A stretch of 64,000 bases of DNA from Burkholderiales bacterium RIFCSPLOWO2_12_FULL_61_40 (GTDB lineage Bacteria > Pseudomonadota > Gammaproteobacteria > Burkholderiales > Burkholderiaceae_C), in the NCBI GenBank assembly GCA_001770935.1, contig MESI01000102.1, positions 57,021-121,020 on the forward strand, read 5' to 3'. The notes beneath the pieces are model-generated. The model had not been told where the DNA came from. It searched no databases and saw only the letters and a program-made list of their open reading frames with translations. The first letter of the stretch is position 1, and each line of letters opens with the position of its first letter. Of the stretch, positions 57,210 to 64,000 are shown piece after piece. The position numbers and the translations under genes are program-made.

Positions 57210-57878
57210 TTATCGAACCAGCATGGACAAGGGCGTCAGCAGGAAATCCAGCAACGCGAAAGTCAGCGCCATCACCGGCTGCATCCACAGGGTACTGACC
57301 ACACCCGCAATCACCAAAGCCATCACAATGAAAAAGCCCCAGGGCTCAATGCGTGACACCATCTCGGCCTGACGGTAGGGCAGCAAACCGACCAAGATGC
57401 GTCCGCCGTCCAGAGGTGGCAAGGGAAACAAATTAAAAGCAAACATCACCACATTCACCAAAACGCCACCCTGGCACATTTTGAGAAAAAATGGTTCTGA
57501 AATGCCCGCACCTTGCAGGAGGTACAGAAGTGCACCCCACAGGAAGGCTTGTACCAAATTAGCGGCGGGTCCCGCCAATGCGACCCACACCATGTCACGC
57601 TTGGGATGGCGCAGGTTGCCAAAGCGAACCGGAACCGGTTTGGCATAGCCGAACAAGAATGCACCGGACGTGGCGAAATACAGCAGCAAGGGCATCAGGA
57701 TGGTGCCCACTGGGTCAATGTGCTTGACCGGATTCAGCGTGACACGTCCCTGCATCCAAGCGGTATTGTCGCCAAAATGGCGCGCCGCGTAGCCATGGGA
57801 GGCTTCATGGAGGGTGATGGCAAAAAGCACCGGAAGTGCATAAAGCGCAACGGTCTGGATGAGGTTTGCAAAGTCCAC
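57210..57878 (-). CDS. M50-family site-2-type intramembrane protease
   Basis: A 222-residue membrane protein with about five hydrophobic segments. The zinc motif H-E-x-x-H is in AITLHEASHGYAARHFGD, and the second active-site motif is FNLFPLPPLDGGR (N-x-x-P-x-x-x-x-D-G). The C-terminal helices follow. Substrate unknown; small stand-alone members like this lack a PDZ domain. It lies between yciO-type and trpS genes in a conserved order. Confidence 0.93.
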   Translation of the reverse strand: MDFANLIQTVALYALPVLFAITLHEASHGYAARHFGDNTAWMQGRVTLNPVKHIDPVGTILMPLLLYFATSGAFLFGYAKPVPVRFGNLRHPKRDMVWVALAGPAANLVQAFLWGALLYLLQGAGISEPFFLKMCQGGVLVNVVMFAFNLFPLPPLDGGRILVGLLPYRQAEMVSRIEPWGFFIVMALVIAGVVSTLWMQPVMALTFALLDFLLTPLSMLVR

Positions 57879-57935
57879 GGAGTATTGATCCCGAAGTGTT
57901 GAGGGTGAATGCGTACAAACGGAGCGGTACCGGGT

Positions 57936-58559
57936 CTAGAGTCCTAAGCGCGCCAAGTCACCCAGTCCTTGTCGGATGAGTTCCGGTTCACTGCCGGTCA
58001 GATCGATGACGGTCGTCGGTTCATGGGCGCAAGCACCGGCGTCGATCACGGCGGCAATTTGGTGCTCGTAGCGCTTGCGGATGTCTTGTGCATCGTTGAG
58101 GGAGTCGGACTCACCCGTTGGAATCAAGGTGGTGGCGAGAAGAGGTCCGCCGTGCAGGGCCAGCAACTCTTGCAGCGCTTTGTGCTCGGGTACGCGCAGC
58201 CCAATGGTCTTGCGGGACGGGTGGCTGACGCGCCTTGGCACTTCTTTGCTCGCCTCCAGGATGAAGGTGTAGGGCCCAGGGGTTGCGGACTTGAGCAAGC
58301 GGTACTGGCGGTTGTCCACGCGGGCGTAATTGGCCAGTTCACTCAGGTCGCGGCAGAGCAGGGTGAGGTGGTGTTTGTCATCCACCCCCCGGATTTTTCT
58401 TAAAGCGTCGGCGGCAGCTTTGTCGTCCAGGTGGCACACCAGGGCGTAGCTGGAGTCGGTAGGCACCGCAATAATCCCCCCCTTTTCCAGCAAAGACACG
58501 GCTTGCTTGAGCAAACGGGGCTGGGGATTGTCGGGGTGGACTTCAAAGTATTGCGCCAT
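57936..58559 (-). CDS. YciO/Sua5/YrdC family protein
   Basis: A 207-residue YrdC-fold protein, related to L-threonylcarbamoyladenylate synthases that act in tRNA t6A modification. MAQYFEVHPDNPQPRLLKQAVSLLEKGGIIAVPTDSSYAL and KSATPGPYTFILEASKEVPRR are typical of the YciO branch. YciO paralogues have weaker or uncertain t6A activity, so the function is inferred. Adjacent to a PHP gene, as in E. coli yciO-rnm(yciV). Confidence 0.88.
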   Translation of the reverse strand: MAQYFEVHPDNPQPRLLKQAVSLLEKGGIIAVPTDSSYALVCHLDDKAAADALRKIRGVDDKHHLTLLCRDLSELANYARVDNRQYRLLKSATPGPYTFILEASKEVPRRVSHPSRKTIGLRVPEHKALQELLALHGGPLLATTLIPTGESDSLNDAQDIRKRYEHQIAAVIDAGACAHEPTTVIDLTGSEPELIRQGLGDLARLGL

Positions 58560-58594
58560 GCGGTGGAGTGTGTCTGGAAAACGGGTTTAGCCGC

Positions 58595-59449
58595 TTATTG
58601 AATGCGGGATGCGAGTACGTCCCATACGGGCGTGAGATTGCCGGGCAGGTAGGGCAGTGTGCCGAGTTCGGTGTGGCTTTCATCGGGGCTGTGGAAGTCG
58701 CTCCCCCGCGATGCAACCAGCCCGAATTCCCGGGCCAGTTCGGCATAGGTCAGGTACTCGGCAGCGGTGTGGCTACCCGTAACCACCTCTACCCCTTGGC
58801 CACCGTGGCCCTTGAACTCGGTGAACAGCGCGAACTCCTGGTTCGGGGTGAACTTGTACCGTGCCGGATGGGCAATCACCGCCATCCCTCCGGCCTGGGT
58901 GATCCAGGACACGGCATCTTTCAGCGTGGCCCAGCGGTGCGGTACAAATCCCGGCTTGCCTTCAGTGAGGTATTTCCTGAAAACTTCGTTGGTTTCCTTG
59001 CAAACGCCGCTTTCCACCAAAAAACGGGCGAAATGGGTGCGGGAAATAAGCTCCGGGTTGCCCACAAACTTCAGGGCGCCTTCATAAGCATCCTTGATGC
59101 CCACTTTGGCCAAACCATCCGACATTTCCATGGCGCGTTGTCCGCGTCCGCCCCGGGTTTGGCGCAGACCTTGCAGCAACTGTGGATCATCGGCATCAAA
59201 ACCCAGGCCCACGATATGGACCGTTTGGCCGATAAAGGTCACGGAAACTTCCGTTCCGGTCAGGTATTTCATGCCGTGGGCCTTGGCAGCCGCCAGGGCG
59301 CGGTGTTGGCCACCCAGTTCATCGTGGTCCGTCAAGGCCCAAAGTTCCACGCCGTTGGTGCTTGCGCGGTTCGCCAGGGCTTCGGGCGTGAGTGTGCCGT
59401 CCGATACGACAGAGTGGCAATGGAGGTCGGCGTTCAAAATGGTAGTCAC
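58595..59449 (-). CDS. PHP-domain phosphoesterase (RNase AM / nucleoside 3',5'-bisphosphate phosphatase)
   Basis: A 284-residue PHP-fold metalloenzyme. Metal motifs are DLHCHSVVSDG (H-x-H), LTDHDEL, VIAHPARYK and the C-terminal GSDFHSPDE. It corresponds to E. coli YciV/Rnm, which matures rRNA 5' ends and hydrolyses 3',5'-bisphosphates. Sits 35 bases upstream of the yciO-type gene, a conserved pair. Confidence 0.92.
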   Translation of the reverse strand: MTTILNADLHCHSVVSDGTLTPEALANRASTNGVELWALTDHDELGGQHRALAAAKAHGMKYLTGTEVSVTFIGQTVHIVGLGFDADDPQLLQGLRQTRGGRGQRAMEMSDGLAKVGIKDAYEGALKFVGNPELISRTHFARFLVESGVCKETNEVFRKYLTEGKPGFVPHRWATLKDAVSWITQAGGMAVIAHPARYKFTPNQEFALFTEFKGHGGQGVEVVTGSHTAAEYLTYAELAREFGLVASRGSDFHSPDESHTELGTLPYLPGNLTPVWDVLASRIQ

Positions 59450-59506
59450 AACACCATTTTAGGCCTTAGTCCGGGCTGCCGTCCTATCGCAAGCAGGCTC
59501 CTCCCC

Positions 59507-60172
59507 TTAGAAATCAGGAGGGCACTCAAATGCCACGGTGTTGCCATTGAGCGGGTGTGGAAATGCCAGTGCGCTGGCGTGGAGCAACAATCTTGGCGCC
59601 ATGGCCGCAACCGTGGCCGGTGCGTACAAGGAATCCCCCACGATGGGGTGGCCAATGGCCTGCAAGTGCACCCGCAGCTGGTGGGACCGACCGGTGACGG
59701 GCTCCAACTCTATCTCTGTGGTCTGGCGGTGTTTATCGAACTGCCTACTGCGCCAGCGGGTGACACTGGCCTGGCCGCGGTGGTGGTCAATCACCCGCAA
59801 TGGCCGATGGGGCCAGTCCACGATGATGGGCAGATCGATCACCTTCCAAGTGTCTTCTTGTGTGAACAACTCGCCAAAGACCACCGCAACATAACGCTTG
59901 TGCACCAATCTGGTCGCAAAGGCATGGTTCAGCGTGCGTTGTGCCGCCGCGCCCCGTGCCATGACAACCAGGCCAGACGTGGCCATATCCAGGCGATGCA
60001 CCACCAGGGCGTCGGCATAGAGGTGTTGGACGCGCGCACTCAGGCAGTCCTGTTTGTCCGGCCCCCGTCCTGGCACGGACAACAAACCGGAGGGTTTGTG
60101 GAGCACCACCATGCTGGGGTCCACATAGACCACCTGAACCTCGCCTCCGGCAGGGGTTGCGTCAGCTGGCAT
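59507..60172 (-). CDS. RluA-type pseudouridine synthase
   Basis: A 221-residue pseudouridine synthase without an S4 domain, so closest to RluA (23S rRNA U746 and tRNA U32). The catalytic Asp is in VVHRLDMATSGLVVMARG, and LEPVTGRSHQLRVHLQAIGHPIVGDSLY is the conserved C-terminal block. The RNA target is inferred. It overlaps the histidine kinase 3' end by 11 bases. Confidence 0.92.
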   Translation of the reverse strand: MPADATPAGGEVQVVYVDPSMVVLHKPSGLLSVPGRGPDKQDCLSARVQHLYADALVVHRLDMATSGLVVMARGAAAQRTLNHAFATRLVHKRYVAVVFGELFTQEDTWKVIDLPIIVDWPHRPLRVIDHHRGQASVTRWRSRQFDKHRQTTEIELEPVTGRSHQLRVHLQAIGHPIVGDSLYAPATVAAMAPRLLLHASALAFPHPLNGNTVAFECPPDF

Positions 60173-62378
60173 CGCGGTCGGATATCAGGCGTTGCACGGT
60201 TTCACAGAGTTCATTGACATCATTGGGCTTGTAAATAAGGGCGCTGGCGCCGCCTTGCATGGCGCTGTGTTCAATTTCAGGCGTGACGTACCCGGATGCC
60301 AGGGCGACCGGAAGGTCCGGTCGAATTTCCTTGGCCTCGCGCAACAGGTCAAGTCCGCTAAAGCCGGGCATGTTGTAGTCGGTGACCAGCAAGTCAAATG
60401 CCAGGGGGGCGGCTTGCAGGGCTGATCGGGCTTCTCGGGGGTCGGTGAACGCGGTGACCACAAAACCCTTGCGGGTCAGAACCCGTGTCACCAAAAACAC
60501 CAATGCCTGGTCGTCATCCACGTACATCACATGCCGACCCTGGCCCTGGACGCGTGTGGCAGGTGCGGGTTCGGCGCTGGCAACGAGCTTCTCCTGGGTA
60601 CTTGGAAAATACAGGGTGAACTCGCTGCCTTGCCCAGGGGTGCTTTTAACGTCGATGCCGCCCTGGTGCGTCTGCATGATGCCATGCACCACGGAGAGGC
60701 CCAGCCCGGTTCCCTGTCCGACCTGGCGTGTGGTGAAAAAAGGTTCAAAAATCCGTTCCAGGGTCGCGGGGGACATGCCATTGCCCGTATCACGCACGGT
60801 CAGAGTGACGTAGCGTGCAGGCGGTAACCCGATGCGGTTGCCAGTGGCGTGGTTGAGTTCAGCCGCCTCCAGCTCCACAGTGACCGAGCCCCTTTCTGCA
60901 CCAATGGCCAGAATCGCATTGGTGCATAAATTCAGCAGTGCCTGCTCTACCTGGGTGGCATCTGCCAATACCGGCGCGCTGTCCTTGGGCACCACCACCT
61001 GCAAGCTGACCGATGGAGGCAGCGTTACTTTGACCAAGCGGGCGGTTTCATGCACGATTTCGGCCAGCTGAATGGCTGTCCTTTTGGGCCGCTCATTGCG
61101 GCTAAACGTCAAGATCTGGCGGACCAGATCGCGCGCCCGACGGCCGGCTTTGTCGATTTCCTGCAGGCTGGGCAGTGCCGGTGAATCGAAGGCAGTGTCT
61201 TGTTTGGCCAAGTCGACATTGCCCAGTATGGCGCTCAGGATATTGTTGAAGTCGTGGGCTATGCCACCGGCCATCGTGCCCATGGCCTGCATTTTTTGCG
61301 ACTCCCGCAACTGGGTTTCCAGTGCCAGGCGTTGGGCTTCGGCCAACTTCTTGGCCGTCAGATCACGGGCGAAGATGGTTTTGACATGGCCATACAGGCC
61401 ATTTTCGGAGCGCCACTCTTTTTCTGTCAGTGGCGTATTCAACAGCGGGGGGCGCGGCCGCAGGCGCCGTTCAAAAGTCACGCTGATTTCGACAAAAATT
61501 TCCGCTCCGAGCAGCGTGGTGGCTTGAAACTCTCCCAGCAGGGCATGCACCGGCACCGTGTTGGTGGCCAATGCGGTTTCCACTGCGGGCAGAAAACGCC
61601 CCAGTTTGCTGCCCAAGGCCAGGTCCACCGGGCACTGGAACAGGGCGGTGGCCGCAGGATTAAAGACGGTGATGCACTGGTTTTCATCAATGCACAGGAT
61701 GGCATCCAGCGACGAGTTGATGATGGCCGCCATGCGGTTTTCGCTGAGCAGCAAGTCTTCATTGCGTTGCCGCAGGATGGAGGCGCTTTCTTGCAGCGCA
61801 AACCGCTGGGCCAACAAAGGGCCTTGGTCAATGATGGCGCAGATGAAGTGCGCCAACTCATTCTGCGGGCTCTCGATGCGGGCAATATGCAGGTCACCGG
61901 TGAACACCCCTTTGGAGCCCGCAAGGAAAACGACTTCATTGATCTGGCTGGTGCCTTCCGATTTGGCGCTGAGAAAAGAAACAGCCACATCGTCGGTGTG
62001 GTCCGCACTGATAAAAGGCAGCAGAAAATTCAGCGGGGGGTCACTCTCCAGCGGTTGGAAGTGCCGCAAGGCCATGGCATTGCTGGCCAGCACCAGGCCC
62101 TCTTCGTCCACCACCATCAAGGCCAGAGGGACGTTGGAAAACAAGGTGGCAAATCGCTCCGAAGCCCCTTCCGCCTCTTGTTGGCTGTAGCGCAAAGCCT
62201 TGTTTTGAATCTCCAGTTCGGCCTGGTATTTGCGCAGATCCTCGATCATTTGCGCAGGTGCGTAGCCCTCCACAATCAAATGCTGCGCAATGCGCTCCTC
62301 TTTGCCAAAGGGGTGTTCCGGACGGGAGATCAGCTGGAATTTTTTACGGCGCGAGAGGGGGCTCATACGTTGGGACAT
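60162..62378 (-). CDS. Hybrid sensor histidine kinase with PAS domains and C-terminal receiver
   Basis: A 738-residue soluble two-component protein. Domains in order: a charged N-terminus with a coiled coil (about 40-65), a PAS domain (about 70-190, LMVVDEEGLVLASNAMA), a second PAS (about 215-320, ILCIDENQCITVFNPAAT), HisKA with the H-box GGIAHDFNNILSAIL, HATPase_c with N-box LCTNAILAI and G-boxes DTGNGMSP and GQGTGLGLSVVHG, and a C-terminal REC domain with acceptor Asp in LLVTDYNMPGFSG. The start is uncertain (62378 or 62366). No partner response regulator is visible. It resembles AsgD/BaeS-like hybrid kinases and has no membrane segment. Confidence 0.9.
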   Translation of the reverse strand: MSQRMSPLSRRKKFQLISRPEHPFGKEERIAQHLIVEGYAPAQMIEDLRKYQAELEIQNKALRYSQQEAEGASERFATLFSNVPLALMVVDEEGLVLASNAMALRHFQPLESDPPLNFLLPFISADHTDDVAVSFLSAKSEGTSQINEVVFLAGSKGVFTGDLHIARIESPQNELAHFICAIIDQGPLLAQRFALQESASILRQRNEDLLLSENRMAAIINSSLDAILCIDENQCITVFNPAATALFQCPVDLALGSKLGRFLPAVETALATNTVPVHALLGEFQATTLLGAEIFVEISVTFERRLRPRPPLLNTPLTEKEWRSENGLYGHVKTIFARDLTAKKLAEAQRLALETQLRESQKMQAMGTMAGGIAHDFNNILSAILGNVDLAKQDTAFDSPALPSLQEIDKAGRRARDLVRQILTFSRNERPKRTAIQLAEIVHETARLVKVTLPPSVSLQVVVPKDSAPVLADATQVEQALLNLCTNAILAIGAERGSVTVELEAAELNHATGNRIGLPPARYVTLTVRDTGNGMSPATLERIFEPFFTTRQVGQGTGLGLSVVHGIMQTHQGGIDVKSTPGQGSEFTLYFPSTQEKLVASAEPAPATRVQGQGRHVMYVDDDQALVFLVTRVLTRKGFVVTAFTDPREARSALQAAPLAFDLLVTDYNMPGFSGLDLLREAKEIRPDLPVALASGYVTPEIEHSAMQGGASALIYKPNDVNELCETVQRLISDRDAS

Positions 62379-62437
62379 CTCATGCACCCACAGCCGGGAT
62401 TGCCATGGGGCGTATGTTGGTGGCTGTCCACACCATT

Positions 62438-64000
62438 CTAGTTTCGAAGTACGTTGTTGCCTGGCTGGAAGCGCATGGTGTTCAACGGGCTGTTGGCGGC
62501 GATGAAGGCGCGCAAGACTTCGGCATCCACGTACCCGGTGTTGGCATAGCTTGTGTGCCCGGTCAGTTTGGGATAGCCATCGCCGCCAGTCGCGACAAAG
62601 TTGTTGACCGCCATGCGGTAGGTTTTGGCCGGGTCTATGGCCTGGCCCTGGATGCTGGCCTCCTTGAGTATTCCCCCGGTGATCAACAGCCGGATGCCTG
62701 CCCATTGCGGGAAGGCGCCCGACCCGGGGCTCATTTTGGCGGCCACTCCCAGGTAGTCCAAGACCTCCTGGCCGCTTAAGTCCACGGTGGCAATCGTGTT
62801 GCCAAAGGGTTGGACCTTCAGCACGTCGCGGTAGGTGATGGTGCCTGCCGGGAGCGAGTCACGTATGCCCCCTGCGTTCACCAGGGCAAAGTCGGCCCGC
62901 GTTCTCTCCATCATGGCCAGACCAACCAGAACCCCGAGCGACGTCGGTTGGCTGCGCACCAGGGCCCGGTCTCCCTGCAGTAGGGCATCGCTGCTTCCCA
63001 CCGGGGACAGTAGCTTTTGTTGGCCAAAATCCTGGTGAGGCTGCAGCAATTCCAGCATGGCCTTGTTTTCCGGGATTTCGCCGGTGTAGGGCTTCAAAGG
63101 GGCAGTGCCATCGGTAGTTTTGACCGGTTTTTTCAGGTTGATGGGAATGAGTGAATACTTCTCCAGCGTGAATTTGCCGTTGCGGTAGGTGAAGTCGGCC
63201 CGCCCCAGGTACTTGCCCCATTCGTGGGCCTGCACGATCCAGGTGCCGTTTTGCCGGTCGGGCTGGCAGCCCTGGCCAGGAACATAGGCGCGGTCCAGCA
63301 CGTTTTCCGCTTTCATGCAGGCGGGGTTTTGCGTGTGGCCACCCACCACCAGATCAATGCCCTGGACCGAACGTGCCATTTCCACGTCACCCGGGGCCTG
63401 GGTCCCGTGCTTGCCGTTCTCGTAGTGGCCCATATGGGTGGCGGCAATCACAACATCGGCTTGGCTGCGCAACTCAGGGACCAGCTTGGCGGCTTCCTGG
63501 ATCGGGCTGAGAAACTTCAGATCGCGGATGTTGTCGGGATGCACCATTTTCTGGGTGTCTTCGGTGGTCAAACCCAACACGGCCACCCGCAGTCCACCCA
63601 GGTTGAAAATTTTGTAGGGTTCGAACATCCGCTCGCTTCCGCGGTAGATATTGGCCGACAGCATGGGAAAGTTGGCCAACGCACGCTGCATTTTCAAAAC
63701 CGAGGGACTTTTGTCAAACTCATGGTTGCCCACCGCCATGGCGTCGTAGCCCAGCAGGTTCATGCCCTTGAAGTCGGGTACGGCATCTTGCAGATCGGAT
63801 TCCGGTATGCCAGTGTTCACATCCCCGCCATCCAGGAGCAGGCTGTAACCCCCGGCGGCGCTGACTTCCTGGCGAATGGTGTCCACCACGGTTTTACGTG
63901 CCGCCATGCCGTATTCGCCATCACGGTTTTTCCAGAACCGGCCGTGGTGGTCGTTGGTGTGCAGCACCGTGAGGCGGTAGCTGGTGTCCGGGCGGGTCGG
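62438..64000 (-). CDS. 5'-nucleotidase/metallophosphatase, UshA-like (5' end outside window)
   Basis: The frame is open to the window edge, so the N-terminus (including any signal peptide) is missing. About 520 residues are present. Metal motifs are LHTNDHHGRF, LLDGGDVNTG, VGNHEFD and IAATHMGHYENG with VVGGHTQ. The C-terminal 5'-nucleotidase domain contains GGIRDSLPAGTITYRDVLKVQPFGN. It is probably periplasmic, hydrolysing nucleotides, by analogy with UshA. Confidence 0.93.
   Translation of the reverse strand, partial: PTRPDTSYRLTVLHTNDHHGRFWKNRDGEYGMAARKTVVDTIRQEVSAAGGYSLLLDGGDVNTGIPESDLQDAVPDFKGMNLLGYDAMAVGNHEFDKSPSVLKMQRALANFPMLSANIYRGSERMFEPYKIFNLGGLRVAVLGLTTEDTQKMVHPDNIRDLKFLSPIQEAAKLVPELRSQADVVIAATHMGHYENGKHGTQAPGDVEMARSVQGIDLVVGGHTQNPACMKAENVLDRAYVPGQGCQPDRQNGTWIVQAHEWGKYLGRADFTYRNGKFTLEKYSLIPINLKKPVKTTDGTAPLKPYTGEIPENKAMLELLQPHQDFGQQKLLSPVGSSDALLQGDRALVRSQPTSLGVLVGLAMMERTRADFALVNAGGIRDSLPAGTITYRDVLKVQPFGNTIATVDLSGQEVLDYLGVAAKMSPGSGAFPQWAGIRLLITGGILKEASIQGQAIDPAKTYRMAVNNFVATGGDGYPKLTGHTSYANTGYVDAEVLRAFIAANSPLNTMRFQPGNNVLRN

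Noticed and set aside
58568..60217. 549-codon forward frame opposite the PHP and RluA genes
   Set aside because: It spans two well-supported reverse-strand genes with clear catalytic motifs; its translation has no recognisable domain.
61200..62441. 413-codon forward frame opposite the histidine kinase
   Set aside because: The opposite strand encodes a complete hybrid kinase with all boxes; the frame is low-complexity and Gln/His-rich.

Overview
The window is a gene-dense stretch of a GC-rich betaproteobacterial chromosome. It is most like Burkholderiales, family Comamonadaceae (Rhodoferax/Polaromonas-like). The inference rests on gene order (yadGH-type ABC transporter, bolA, murA, hisGD, hisCBHAFIE, HIT, tatABC, degS-like protease, petABC, sspAB; pilBCD, coaE, zapD, yacG; ispB, rplU, rpmA, obgE, proB; rppH, proS) and on short intergenic repeats of a kind familiar from this family. 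No database search was possible; every call comes from reading the sequence.

1-5.3 kb: end of an ABC exporter ATPase, its permease, a BolA protein, murA, hisG and hisD. 5.3-8.4 kb: an accessory block splits the histidine genes. It holds a Rap1a-like secreted protein, two unrecognised small proteins, a reverse-strand uracil-DNA glycosylase-family gene and a VapBC toxin-antitoxin pair. 8.4-16.7 kb: hisC, hisB, hisH, hisA, then a HEPN/MNT (HepT-MntA type) pair wedged between hisA and hisF, then hisF, hisI, hisE, a DUF4870 membrane protein, a HIT protein and tatABC.

16.7-24.6 kb: DegS-like protease (reverse), Cys-cluster protein, Nif3-like protein, pdxA, the cytochrome bc1 operon petABC, sspA-sspB and tRNA-Thr. 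24.6-31.7 kb: DUF721 protein (reverse), M23 peptidase, secA, argJ, DUF815 ATPase and a MutT-type Nudix hydrolase. 31.5-39 kb, reverse: yacG, zapD, coaE, pilD, pilC, pilB, an EamA transporter and an AI-2E family permease.

39-48.2 kb: a more variable region with a leucine-dehydrogenase-like enzyme, an SDR, a DNA-alkyl transferase, a glyoxalase-fold protein, a DUF4401/GDYXXLXY plus DUF2157 membrane pair, a GNAT enzyme, dodecin, a metallophosphoesterase, a truncated IS5-family transposase and tRNA-Pro. 48.2-53.4 kb: ispB divergent from rplU-rpmA-obgE-proB, then a CNP1-like lipoprotein/periplasmic gene and rppH. 53.5-64 kb: proS and a lytic transglycosylase forward; then, reverse, trpS with a C-terminal extension, an M50 protease, a YciO/Sua5 protein, a PHP phosphoesterase, an RluA-type pseudouridine synthase, a hybrid histidine kinase and a 5'-nucleotidase cut by the window end.

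The most interesting feature is the histidine operon. It has been entered twice by toxin-antitoxin genes: VapBC just upstream of hisC, with a clear inverted-repeat operator, and HepT-MntA between hisA and hisF, where the mntA end overlaps the hisF start. A dispersed ~57-bp repeat family also forms the leader of hisH, hisI and proB, and apparently the first codons of hisD.
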